In this document: positions 51,112-61,705 of the stretch, one piece after another | Position numbering within the stretch: the stretch's first letter is position 1 | Layout: each line of letters starts with the position of its first letter | Program-made: the position numbers and the translations under genes | Origin: Candidatus Zixiibacteriota bacterium | GTDB lineage: Bacteria; Zixibacteria; MSB-5A5; GN15; FEB-12 | Direction of reading: 5' to 3' | Length of the DNA: 64,000 nucleotides | Assembly (NCBI GenBank): GCA_024276275.1 | Contig: JAJRXM010000060.1 | Coordinates: 1-64,000, forward strand | Notes under the pieces: generated by a model | Told to the model about the DNA's origin: nothing | Databases searched by the model: none | What the model saw: only the letters and a program-made list of their open reading frames with translations

Positions 51112-51623
51112 TTTATCACCTCAGGCGGATCATCCAGATTCCAGGTAAACTTCGGTTGTTCCCATGTAAGAGTAAAATCTTTTCGCAAGGGGTGTCCGTC
51201 AAGTTCATCGGCAGTTAATATTTTGGTTAGGTTTGGATGACCTTCAAAAATAATACCCATCATGTCAAAAACTTCTCGTTCCATCCAGTCGGCACCATCC
51301 CATAAATCGACTAAAGATTTCACATTCGGGTTTTCACCGTCAAGCCGAACTTTTAAGAAAAAGCGGTATCTGTTGCTTATCGAGTAAAGATTATAAACAA
51401 CTTCAAATCTACCGTTTTTCTCTTCCTCGTGATTAAGCCAATCAAGTGATGTGATATCAGAAAGGAATTTGACATCAAGAGAAGAATCGGCAAGAAGTGC
51501 TTCACAAATCGCAAACAAAGATTCCGGTTTGATGTAATAGGAAACATCACCACGGAACTTATCTTCCTTAATGACAGCATCTTTGAAATTATTGTTAAAA
51601 AATTCTCTTAGTTTATCTTCCAT
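51108..51623 (-). CDS. nuoC: NADH-quinone oxidoreductase subunit C
   Basis: WDGADWMEREVFDMMGIIFEGHPNLTKILTADELDGHPLRKDF. Confidence 0.92.
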   Translation of the reverse strand: MEDKLREFFNNNFKDAVIKEDKFRGDVSYYIKPESLFAICEALLADSSLDVKFLSDITSLDWLNHEEEKNGRFEVVYNLYSISNRYRFFLKVRLDGENPNVKSLVDLWDGADWMEREVFDMMGIIFEGHPNLTKILTADELDGHPLRKDFTLTWEQPKFTWNLDDPPEVIK

Positions 51624-51669
51624 ATAACCTTGTACTAAAATTCACAAACAATTTATTAAAAAAAACAAA

Positions 51670-52173
51670 TTATGCTAGTTTACGACCCCACTCAGGACGG
51701 TCATCTTTAACAGATTCTTTTTCTACTTTTTCAAACAGGGTCATTATACCGTTCATAAGCTGTTCCGGTCTCGGCGGACATCCCGGAATAAAAATATCAA
51801 CCGGAATAATTCTGTCAACTCCCTGTATTAAGGCATAGTTATTAAAAACACCGCCGCAAGAAGCACAGGCTCCCATAGAAATAACCCATTTTGGATTCGG
51901 CATTTGTTCATAAAGAGTTTTAACAACCGGAGCCATTTTTACAGAGACCCGACCGGCAACAATCATCAAATCTGCCTGCCTGGGTGACGGTCTCATTACT
52001 TCCATACCGTAACGGGCAACATCAAAATGCGGTCCAAAGGTGGATATCATTTCGATTGCACAGCAAGCAAGTCCAAAACCGAGCGGCCACATAGAACGTT
52101 TGTGTGCCCAGTTGACCATTTTGTCTAATGATGTTAAAATTATCGAGTCAGGTATTTTTTCTTCTAATCCCAC
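51670..52173 (-). CDS. nuoB: NADH-quinone oxidoreductase subunit B
   Basis: [74 protein letters not shown]. Confidence 0.94.
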   Translation of the reverse strand: MGLEEKIPDSIILTSLDKMVNWAHKRSMWPLGFGLACCAIEMISTFGPHFDVARYGMEVMRPSPRQADLMIVAGRVSVKMAPVVKTLYEQMPNPKWVISMGACASCGGVFNNYALIQGVDRIIPVDIFIPGCPPRPEQLMNGIMTLFEKVEKESVKDDRPEWGRKLA

Positions 52174-52520
52174 TTGAGGGCTCCTCTACCGAGTACATAA
52201 AAATATCCGACCAACAAGATGACTACAAATACACATATTTCAATCAAGCCAAACATTCCTAATTCCCTTGCTATCACAGCATATGGGTATAAAAATATAA
52301 CTTCTATATCAAAGATAATAAATAAAATTGCAACGAGAAAGAATTTGACCTGTACCGGTTCTTTTGTAGTACCAACCGGGTCAACTCCGCATTCATAAGG
52401 TTCTGTCTTTTTCCCAAGTTTAGTTCTTTTGCCGATATTAGCAGATAAGAACAGAAAAACGCCTGACAAAGCAAAGCCGATTGCCATTAACAAGAGTATA
52501 GGGAAATATGTTTCAAACAC
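52164..52520 (-). CDS. nuoA: NADH-quinone oxidoreductase subunit A
   Basis: [45 protein letters not shown]. Confidence 0.94.
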   Translation of the reverse strand: MFETYFPILLLMAIGFALSGVFLFLSANIGKRTKLGKKTEPYECGVDPVGTTKEPVQVKFFLVAILFIIFDIEVIFLYPYAVIARELGMFGLIEICVFVVILLVGYFYVLGRGALKWD

Positions 52521-52722
52521 TATTATGATACCTCTTTAAATAATTTCCCAACTTTAGCGAATATCAGCTAACTTGTCAAGGTTTTATTACATGAAAGATG
52601 ATATAATTATTAAAGCATCATTTAACTCTTGATTATGTTCTAAATCAGTGGGGTAAGGATGGATATGACAATTAATAATTTGAGACCTTGTGAATTTTAT
52701 AATTATAATCAATAAAGAGCTA

Positions 52723-53127
52723 TTACTTGATATTTATCTTAAAATTATTGTAAATCAGATTATTATTATTAAATTGTTCAAAGATATTTTCATCAAATCG
52801 CCCATAAGCTGTTGAAGAACCTGCCGCTAAGAGAGTCTTTTGAAAAAAATCAAACTTAAACCATCCCCCACCTTTTATACCCAATGTTTCATCGTCAACG
52901 TTATATAAGTCTGGTTGGCGTTGCCATTTAGAACTGATATTTCTATCTAAACAAAACTTTTCTACCAGTTTAGCATGATAATTATATGAGTGTAATGACC
53001 CAAATATGAGAAAATTCTCAGTTTCATTAGCAAGCAGTACAAATTTACAATCTAATGTAGTTTGCATTTTTTCCGCTTGTTTAAAGATTTCTGTATCTGT
53101 AAGCAGATTAATAGTTGTAAGTTTCAT
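52723..53127 (-). CDS. Small protein resembling Janus/Ocnus phosphohistidine phosphatase (PHPT1-like)
   Basis: KFVLLAN...SYNYHAKLVEKF...GGGWFKFDFFQKTLLAAGSSTAYGRFD resembles the spacing of YHxxI..GGGRI..YGxSxxYG in PHPT1. Start set to MKLTTINLL. Confidence 0.45.
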   Translation of the reverse strand: MKLTTINLLTDTEIFKQAEKMQTTLDCKFVLLANETENFLIFGSLHSYNYHAKLVEKFCLDRNISSKWQRQPDLYNVDDETLGIKGGGWFKFDFFQKTLLAAGSSTAYGRFDENIFEQFNNNNLIYNNFKINIK

Positions 53128-53132
53128 AAATT

Positions 53133-54176
53133 TTACGTGACTCGGATATGATTTGAAAAGATCCAGCCCCTTTTCCCTTTCCATGCTTCAATGCGGTAAA
53201 TACCGCTTTGAAGGTCCCTGTATTCAAAAGAATCTGTAATGGTTTCTAAAATATATTTTCCGTTATGTACTAACTTAATTGTAGCCTTTGACGGTAATTT
53301 TGCTACTAAAACAGCATTATCAGTTTTTGTCAGAGTTCCTCCTGTTATTACTTTTTCAGAACTGTTTTTGGCATAAAATTCAAAATTATCGGCATTACCC
53401 CATCTTGTATTTGAAATATACACTCGACAATCTAAAATAGCATCATAAAATTGTTTTTTAGCAATTTCAAAATCATCAGACATCTTTTCAGATAAAATAA
53501 TATGAGTTCTCAAACATCTAAAATGTACTTTATAAGGAAAAATCTCAATTGTAAGAGGTCCTATATGCACCGGAAAGGCATGAGCATCCACTCCGGCAAT
53601 TCCGACCATCTTTGATTTTATATTATAGTCATCCCATATTTTTAAAATTCTGTCAGTCGGTCCGATCATAGATTTTCTCGGTGAAAGCGACATAGGGATT
53701 TTGTTATACTTAGTCAGTTTCTCCATCCATTCAGACATTTGGTTCCATAGTTCGATACCGTTAAACCCTACAGCATTCCAATCTCTCCACGGATATGGCG
53801 GAAATTCAGAAATATGGCTTCTTATTTCATCAGGATGAGCCAAAATGCCTAAAGCGTTATCCTCTGCCCCGGCGGCAACATATTCGGCCACTTTCATTTC
53901 AGTCGGATAAACTTTTGGAGAATCAAATAAAAGATAATGATGTTCATCAGCTTCATCGTTATGTTCATAACCTATCACAACCAGCATATTATCATAAAGC
54001 CCTTCATGACCGTTTTCACGATTTGAAAGAGTCATGTGATCGGCAAACATCATAAAATCAAGTTTTGCTTCTGAACCGATTTTTATAACATCTTCAATTT
54101 TTTTTGTACCGTCCGATTCAGTAGTATGAATATGAACGGCACCGGAATATTGATAATAATCACCGACTTTATGCAT
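53133..54176 (-). CDS. PHP-domain metallohydrolase
   Basis: YSGAVHIHTTESDGTKKIEDVIKIGSEAKLDFMMFADHM; ILAHPDE; GIAGVDAHAF. Confidence 0.7.
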   Translation of the reverse strand: MHKVGDYYQYSGAVHIHTTESDGTKKIEDVIKIGSEAKLDFMMFADHMTLSNRENGHEGLYDNMLVVIGYEHNDEADEHHYLLFDSPKVYPTEMKVAEYVAAGAEDNALGILAHPDEIRSHISEFPPYPWRDWNAVGFNGIELWNQMSEWMEKLTKYNKIPMSLSPRKSMIGPTDRILKIWDDYNIKSKMVGIAGVDAHAFPVHIGPLTIEIFPYKVHFRCLRTHIILSEKMSDDFEIAKKQFYDAILDCRVYISNTRWGNADNFEFYAKNSSEKVITGGTLTKTDNAVLVAKLPSKATIKLVHNGKYILETITDSFEYRDLQSGIYRIEAWKGKRGWIFSNHIRVT

Positions 54177-55494
54177 TATTGCCCTCTGTTTGATGTGTCG
54201 GAACTTTTTGGAAAATATACAATCCGACAGCCATCATGAAAACTAATGAAATAATTCCTGCCTTATACGGTAAACTAACCTGAGAAGCCTCACTTAGTTG
54301 TAAAAGTTCTCCTGTTTTCTCTCCGAGAAAGCGGTTTGCATTAAATAAGTAAACAACCGTTGTCCATACCAAAGGTCCGATTACAGCCGCAGCACGACCT
54401 GAGAGAGAAAACAGACCGAAGAATTTTCCCAGCTCATCATGAGGAACTAACTCTGCAAGCATCGGACGGCTGGTAGTCCAAAGACCGCCCAGCAAGATAC
54501 CGACAACAGAACCTAAAATCCAAATCACTATCGGACTATCGGTCATAACAAGACAAATTAGTGCTACAATCCATGCTAATATAATATAGTGTAACATTTT
54601 TTTCAAAGAGTAATATTGAGCTATTTTACCGAGTATAAATGAACCTGCCACCGCAGAGATAGTTGAAATTATCAAAAATTGTGTAATCTCTGCCTCTTGA
54701 AAGCAAATTACGATAGAACAATAAATTCCTATATTTAAAATTACGGTAGTAACGGCATCTTCGAAAAAATAATCGGCAGTCAAGAAACGCAACACACCCG
54801 GATATTTTTTGGTCGACCTGACCGCGTTCCATACATCTTTATACCCATCAGCCAAACTAACTTTCCGAATTACTTTGACCTCTTTTTCTTTTACCGTTAA
54901 AAAGAGAGGAATTGCAAAAAGAATAAATAAAAATGCAGTCGGTAAAAACGATGCGGACTTTCCACCTCCGTCTAAAAATGGAATATCAATACTAAACACA
55001 GAGCCGGTTACAAAAGGGAGTACAATAAGCATTCCGACAACCGAACCGATATATCCCATGGCAACCCCGATACCAGATACAAATCTGGCGTCTTTCCCCT
55101 CGGCAACTGAATAAAGCAGAGCATTATAAAAAGGTTGTCCTGCTTCATACGTAAAATTTGATATAATAAATAAGAGTATTAGAATATAGAACATTGATAC
55201 CGGTACAAATGCCATCAGTCCTATTGAGATACAACAGGTTATAGTGAATAAAAAGAGAAATAATTTTTTCTTTGTAGAATGGTCAGAAATTGCTCCTAAA
55301 GCAGGAAGTAAAATCGCCGCCAATAACATTGACAAAGCATACGGTATATCAAAATACCTGTCATCTTTCCCTAAATCTTCTATGATATATCTTTTTAAAT
55401 AGAGCGAAATGATATTCATAGAAAAGATAGTATTTGCAAAGTCATACATTGACCAACCGATAATATCTTTTCTAAAAACAGATTTCTGAGACAT
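54169..55494 (-). CDS. MFS transporter (UMF1/Atg22-like)
   Basis: IIGWSMYDFANTIFSMNIISLYLKRY; multiple TM helices. Internal ATG at 55494 chosen. Confidence 0.8.
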   Translation of the reverse strand: MSQKSVFRKDIIGWSMYDFANTIFSMNIISLYLKRYIIEDLGKDDRYFDIPYALSMLLAAILLPALGAISDHSTKKKLFLFLFTITCCISIGLMAFVPVSMFYILILLFIISNFTYEAGQPFYNALLYSVAEGKDARFVSGIGVAMGYIGSVVGMLIVLPFVTGSVFSIDIPFLDGGGKSASFLPTAFLFILFAIPLFLTVKEKEVKVIRKVSLADGYKDVWNAVRSTKKYPGVLRFLTADYFFEDAVTTVILNIGIYCSIVICFQEAEITQFLIISTISAVAGSFILGKIAQYYSLKKMLHYIILAWIVALICLVMTDSPIVIWILGSVVGILLGGLWTTSRPMLAELVPHDELGKFFGLFSLSGRAAAVIGPLVWTTVVYLFNANRFLGEKTGELLQLSEASQVSLPYKAGIISLVFMMAVGLYIFQKVPTHQTEGNNA

Positions 55495-55498
55495 AGAA

Positions 55499-56059
55499 TC
55501 AGATTCCCAATTCATCAGAAATTGTGAGCATTCCGTCTCTGACCATCAGAAGGAATCGGTCTAATTCAAGGCCTAAATTGGCACAAGCAGCCATATTTTC
55601 TCTTGTTGCTCCGGCGGCAAACCTTTTTTCTTTGAACCGTTTGAGTAGAAATTTTGAATCCAATGCTGCCAATTTTTTTTCTGGATGCATCAGAGCACAG
55701 GCCACCAGAAAACCGGTTGTCGGGTCTACCGCATACAACGCCCAATCAAGTTTTGAAGCACAGGGAATATGACCTGGATGGGCATGTATAGCATGCATCA
55801 TTTCATCAGGTAGATTATATTTTTTTAACCATTCTGCCGTTACATAGGTATGCCGTGGTTCATCATTTTTGGTTTCATTGTAATCAAGATCATGCAATAG
55901 TCCCGTCAAGCCCCAGTAATCGACATCTTCTTTAAAATAATCGGCTACCTTTCGCATCCCTGCCTCGACAGCTATGATATGTTTGAGTAGATTATTGACG
56001 CCAATCTTTTCAACCACCATTTGATAAGCATCTTCTCTTTGGATAGGTAAGTCTGACAT
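55499..56059 (-). CDS. HD-domain hydrolase
   Basis: HIIAVEAGMRKVADYF..WGLTGLLHDLDY..RHTYVTAEWL. Confidence 0.8.
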   Translation of the reverse strand: MSDLPIQREDAYQMVVEKIGVNNLLKHIIAVEAGMRKVADYFKEDVDYWGLTGLLHDLDYNETKNDEPRHTYVTAEWLKKYNLPDEMMHAIHAHPGHIPCASKLDWALYAVDPTTGFLVACALMHPEKKLAALDSKFLLKRFKEKRFAAGATRENMAACANLGLELDRFLLMVRDGMLTISDELGI

Positions 56060-56122
56060 GACAAAACATAACTCATACGCTTGTTTGATGTCAAGTAATA
56101 TAGGTAATTAGATTTTGCTGCC

Positions 56123-58159
56123 TTAGTTTATAAAATACCAACTGAATCCATAATAGGAGTATTGTCCTAAATTAGTATAGTTATCAGGATTGGGTTGATA
56201 GAGCTGAATTGAGTTTTGGAAAATATAATAAAAACGAAATCTCTTTAAATTAAATGCGAGACCTGTATTAACAACTATATTATCGCCAAGTTCTGCATTA
56301 AAGTATCCCGTATAAGGACCGGAATAGATAGCCTCGCCATATAAATATAAATCAATCCATTTCTGTTTCCAGTAATGATGCAACTCTCCTCCAAAAAACA
56401 ATTGGTATGCCGGTTGGTATGCCCGTATGTCGGCTCTTTTAAAATCAATGAAGTGATAGGCACCACCGAGTGAGATATTGAGTATATCATTCAACGAGAG
56501 CTTTTGTTTCAATTGTAAATCGGCGAATTTGATATCGGAATTTTTTGGAGAAAAAAGTTTCAAAGAGGTAGCATCAATAACTGTGTCAGCATAGTACCAG
56601 TCAATCCCGTCATTTAAAATACCGCCGGTAGCAGTAAAACGAAGATTGTTTTTTAGAGAGCCGTATTCATACAAAAAAGAACCTACAAGCTGTTTTTCAG
56701 ATAAAAGATATTTATTACCTACATCGGCATAATCTGTATTGGAAGTATAAATTGCTGCTTTTTGCAATTTGAGGTTCACATCGTGCATCAAGGGAGCTTT
56801 TTCAGAGTAGCCGACAGACAACATCATAAAATTATGATCAGAGTACTTTTGATAGACTAGTGATGTAAATGGAAGAAATTTATATTCTTCATTATAAATT
56901 GTACCTGCCGTAGCTCCGAAAGAACTGCTTTCGTTCTTTTGCATGAGCGAAAATAACGCTTTGCCCGATTTTTCGGAATCATCATCAAAACCGTCTGTCT
57001 GTTTGAGATATGAATATGATAGTTCAGACTTTATTAGTTTGCTTCCCCAAAGAGATTCTCTGGTAAATTTTACTTCATTTCCGAAAAAATTAAATCTTCC
57101 TTTATAGGCAACATCTATATTTGAGTTTTGTTTTAGATATGCATATCCAAGTTGATATTTTGTTGTTCGAGATTCGTTCAGTTTTTCAATTGCGAGAAAA
57201 CCGTTTCGGTCGGTTCGGTTACGGGCAATATATGCTCCGCTTAAAGATGATGCCGATTTATAGGTCCCTTTTCGTCTGTATGTATTACCGGAAGCATTAA
57301 GATAGTAGGAATCATTTAAAGGTATCAGAGTTCTGCCGGCATATTGATAACTATTATCATCGGTTCTATTTCTCAAACCGGTTGTGTTTCTATAATCTAC
57401 CGAGATATCAACTTCTTTACCGTCTGAAAATAATTTAGTATATCCACCTCGAGTGTTAGCAAAATCATAGGCACCTTTATTGACCTGTAACCGAATTTCC
57501 GGTTCTATTGAAGTAGGTTGATTTGGAACTGTGACAAGAGTCGCTATTGATTGGTTGCCACCAAAAAGTTGTCCGGCCCCACCCGGAAGGATATAAATAT
57601 CTTTGGTCAAGCCGATAGGAATATCATTAAAATCAACTAACCCGTCCGGTTCAATAATATGTTCAAAAGGTGAAAGAGCCGTACCGTTTGATATAACATT
57701 GAGACGATTGCCCGAAAGTCCAAACGGTCTGACAGTTTTCCGCAAAGGTGTTTGTTGGTAATCTTGCACAAAGTACGAAGGGTCTATCTTAAAAAAACCG
57801 CCGGCATCTTTTGCAAATGTTCTGGTTATCTCTGTTGTCGAGTTTAATCTGGGATGCAAAAATGTAGTGACAAGTGAATCATAAAACGAAAAATATGATT
57901 TAACTTCTTTGACTACTTCACTTTCTTTTTGATTTTCTTTTATTTTCGCCTGTCTATTTAGAAATTGTTGGTATGCTCTTTATGCCGCTGTTAAGGTGTC
58001 AACATCTATTCCGGTTGTATCAAACAGTAACGAATCTGTAATTGTCGTATCGACAAGTGTTGAATCTGCGATAGGTACTACATCCGTTGAATCTACAATA
58101 TCATCGGCAATAATTGTACTAGCAAAGAGAATTGATATAAGAAAGAGATATTTTAACAC
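56123..58159 (-). pseudogene. TonB-dependent receptor-like outer-membrane protein, interrupted by one in-frame TAA (57980-57982)
   Basis: ORFs starting 58183 and 57859 share one frame; readthrough ..DTTGIDVDTLTAA*RAYQQFLNRQAKIKENQKESEVVKEVKSYFSFYDSLVTTFLHPRLNSTTEITRTFAKDAGGFFKIDPSYFVQDYQQTPLRKTVRPFGLSGNRLNVISNGTALSPFEHIIEPDGLVDFNDIPIGLTKDIYILPGG. GTG start near 58159 is a guess. Confidence 0.7.
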
Positions 58160-58686
58160 AACGCCCTCTGCTCCTTTTTGCAAAAGGAAATCATTGACGG
58201 AAACAAGAGTGTAAATAAAACCATATTACTCCCTACAGAAATTAACGACCAAAAAGAACTGATATAAAACCTTTCCCAAAACGGTTGAAAAAGCCAGCTG
58301 TCGACTATATTTACCGGGATAAAAAAAGCGAGCGTACAAAAAAATGAAAAAAGTGGTATTGAAAAATATAGTTTCAAGTTAGTGATTTCGTTTCCGTAGA
58401 TTGAAAAATAGGCAGCTCCAATCAGTCCCGAAAAAGAAGCTCCGACAATTTGTGCGGTCATTACAGGCAATGCCGCCGGACCGAACGGCGAAAAAAATGT
58501 CGACAACCCCATTCCAAAAGCTCCGACCAGCATACCGGGTATTGCTCCCCACATAAAACCTGCTATAAAGACTATGAAAAAAATTAAATTAACATTTGGA
58601 AGCATTGCGGTAGCCAGGGACAATACATAAATAAGTGCTGCAAATAATCCAATCCGTGGAATCAAACGCAACTCTTTAGGTGTCAT
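58153..58686 (-). CDS. ECF transporter S component-like membrane protein
   Basis: IGLFAALIYVLSLATAMLPNVNLIFFIVFIAGFMWGAIPGMLVGAFGMGLSTFFSPFGP with multiple TM helices. Confidence 0.6.
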   Translation of the reverse strand: MTPKELRLIPRIGLFAALIYVLSLATAMLPNVNLIFFIVFIAGFMWGAIPGMLVGAFGMGLSTFFSPFGPAALPVMTAQIVGASFSGLIGAAYFSIYGNEITNLKLYFSIPLFSFFCTLAFFIPVNIVDSWLFQPFWERFYISSFWSLISVGSNMVLFTLLFPSMISFCKKEQRALC

Positions 58687-60851
58687 CGTATAACCGCTAT
58701 TTTAGTTTTCTCTTCTATTAATACCTTACCGTCAATATCATCTTCTAAAATCCGAACATAAGCTAAATAAACACCTGAGGCAACATCACTGCCACTTTGA
58801 TTTTTCATATCCCATTCGGCTGTAAAAGTTCTTAAGGTATTATCGTCGTTATTTTCGATTGAACGAACGTGTTCCCCGTTTGTATTGTAAATATCAATCA
58901 CCATAACTGTTTTGAATAAATCTATACTTATTAAGATAGTATCCGATTGTGAGGGGTTAGTAGATTCTACGATATAAGTAGAGTCGCTCGGTAGTTCAAA
59001 CAAAAACTTTACGGTCTTATCAATCATCTCATTTATAACGGCAGGATTCGGATAAGGGTAAAATATTTTTGAGGCTTTTGTCGCACTAAAAAAAGAAGTG
59101 TCAACCGTAGATGTGTCCATAAAATTTAAAACTCCAAAACCAACATCATAGTCGTTACCGGTATAAAAATGTCGATTCGATGATGCCGGCGTAAAGACAA
59201 AAGTCATAGAATTATACTGCGACGGGCTAAGAATATCCAATCCTATTGCCGAGGCAGCAGGAAGAATTGAGGTGTCAACATCTATCGAGTCGTAAAAATA
59301 TTTATATTCATATATAATGCTTAACCCCCAAGCATTAGAAAATGAGGGAGTAAGTCCTAATATAAATTTCAGGACATCAACAGAGTCTGTACATGTAAAG
59401 GTATCAACATATAAAACATCATAGGTATCCAGTGATGTTACCTCGGTTGAATCGCTGCAAGTAGGAAATGTGCCGTTGTTACATACCCAATATGTGGTAT
59501 CAAAAACAGCAGTAGAATCTGAGCATTTATATACATCCACAAGATGGTCAATATTTTTTAGCGTCATATAAAAAGCACTATTATGAGTCGGGTTAAAAGA
59601 ATTGTTTGTATTTCCCTGGACAATTACGGGAAACTGATTCTCTACTCGAATACTGCCGTCTACTACATTATCACTAAATTCAACAGTATAAAAATCTTTT
59701 TCTTCATATCCGACACCTGCAGGTGCCAGTTTTGCCCTGCTTCCTGTAAAATAATTCCAAAGAGCAAACTCGGCAAATGCCGATTCATACGACTCTGTAC
59801 TTGCTGTTGCTGAGTCAATGACCTCACCGACTACTGTAAGAAAATCAGGTCCGGGTCCATATTAACCGCATTTAGTCCAAATTGATTTAACAATATCCCT
59901 GTCAAACTTCTGAGATAAAAACATAGGGAAAATAGCAGAAGCATACGGATGTAAATCACCTCCTGAAAAGAATTGTTGAATTGATGCTCCGGGGTCATTA
60001 AAGAAAAAAGGAAGGTAAGTATAGTAATCATTAATATTATCGTAAACTTCTTCTTCCATCCAAACAGATGACATTTCCATCCAGGCTTTACCGTCTACAG
60101 CATTTGAAACAATTTCAGATTCTGTAAAATCAATACTGAATTGCACCATGTGAAAAAATTCGTGAGCTGCTGTTACTCGTATGGCATCTAAAGGACGAGA
60201 CCTATAAGCGGTAAACTCACTATAATCACTTTCTAATTCTATATATGCAGTAGATAAAGTATCACCGTTCGGCATTTCCATTACGGAGTCAGGATATGTT
60301 AAACCAAAAAGAGGAATATCAAAATCGACTAAATAAACATCATACCTTTCATCACCTCCGGAGACATAAAAGGAATCATGTATCGGCTCTGTAAAACCGA
60401 GAGTATCAATAATATGATTGTATACATCATCAAAAATTTGTGCGACAGAATCGACAAATCCGGAAGCACCACCCGGAACACCGTTGTAAACCGCATGAGT
60501 ACCGCTTGATGTATAGTGAATCATAAACTTACCGGAAGGTGAAATAATAGAATCGGTGAGATAGTTGGGACGTTCAAACAACTGTACACCGGTTGATTTT
60601 ATTATCTGTTTATCAAATTTATAGAATTGTTGCTTTAACTCCGAGGCAGCAGACATACCACATTTAATCGGAACATCATTCAGTTCATATTGATCGGCAA
60701 AAGAAGCCGATTGAGACTGAGAAAGTTGTCCGCTCAAAAACATATAATTTTCAATAATTTCATGTTGTTTTTCAACAGACAATTCAGATGCGGATACTAT
60801 GGTACAACCAAAACAAAATATAACAGATAAGATATATTTTTTCAAAGCCAC
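58683..60851 (-). pseudogene. Secreted putative metalloprotease-like protein with FlgD-like tail, interrupted by one in-frame TAA (59862-59864)
   Basis: ORFs starting 60926 and 59567 share one frame; readthrough ..DIVKSIWTKCG*YGPGPDFLTVVGEVIDSATASTESYESAFAEFALWNYFTGSRAKLAPAGVGYEEKDFYTVEFSDNVVDGSIRVENQFPVIVQGNTNNSFNPTHNSAFYMTLKNIDHL..; RVTAAHEFFHMVQ HExxH-like motif. GTG start at 60851 is a guess. Confidence 0.75.
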
Positions 60852-60852
60852 C

Positions 60853-61680
60853 TCAATTTTTATCAGTTTTTTCAAGCAAAATTTCAAAATACTTATACGG
60901 AACCTTTTGCGACCCGACCGAACCATGCCGTCCGTCTAAACCATGAAAATCAGAACCACCGGTAATAAATAGACGAAAACGGTCTGCTAAATGTTTATAT
61001 CGGTCAACATCTGCCATTTTATGGCTGGAATGATACGCTTCGATACCATCCAATCCTAGTTCTACCAGTTCTTCAAGATATTTTTCTTTATTATTTATAC
61101 CGGGATGTGCCAAAACTACGACACCACCGGCATTATGCACTAAATCAATAGCATCTTTTGGAGTAAAGTTTTCTTTCGCTACATACGCAGGACCGTTGTC
61201 CCCTATATATTTATGAAACGCCTCTTCATAAAAAGATATTTGTTTAGTGCGATGCAGTGCCTGAGCAATATGAGGTCGTCCTACTACTGAACCATCAGCT
61301 GTCTGTTCAACATCTGCGTAAGTAAGTTGTAGCCCTAATCCATTTAATTTTTCAACCATTTTTAAGCCACGTTCTTTTCGTTTTACCTGAAACTCTTGTA
61401 AAGCAGAACTAAACTCCCGAGATTCTGCATCAAATAAGTATGCCAGTAAGTGCATATCTCCGTCTTCCAAAGAAACAGAAAGTTCAACACCTGAAAGCAA
61501 TATCGGATCATCAGGAGTAAGCATTTCTTTTATTGCTAAATACCCGTCAATTGTATCATGGTCGGTAACGGCAAAAGCACCAAGCTTTTTACTCCGAACT
61601 ATAGCAAGAAGTTCCGAAGGAGTTTTGGCACCGTCAGAACAGTTAGTATGCATGTGTAAATCAATATATTGTTTTTTCAA
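60853..61680 (-). CDS. PHP-domain phosphoesterase
   Basis: YIDLHMHTNCSDGAKTPSELLAIVRSKKLGAFAVTDHDTIDGY; VVVLAHPG; GGSDFHG. Confidence 0.88.
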   Translation of the reverse strand: MKKQYIDLHMHTNCSDGAKTPSELLAIVRSKKLGAFAVTDHDTIDGYLAIKEMLTPDDPILLSGVELSVSLEDGDMHLLAYLFDAESREFSSALQEFQVKRKERGLKMVEKLNGLGLQLTYADVEQTADGSVVGRPHIAQALHRTKQISFYEEAFHKYIGDNGPAYVAKENFTPKDAIDLVHNAGGVVVLAHPGINNKEKYLEELVELGLDGIEAYHSSHKMADVDRYKHLADRFRLFITGGSDFHGLDGRHGSVGSQKVPYKYFEILLEKTDKN

Positions 61681-61705
61681 AATAAATTTTTCATAGTCAT
61701 GTCAG

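Noticed and set aside
52723-53184. Longer start (53184) for the PHPT1-like ORF
   Set aside because: It would overlap the end of the PHP gene; the internal ATG at 53127 removes the overlap.
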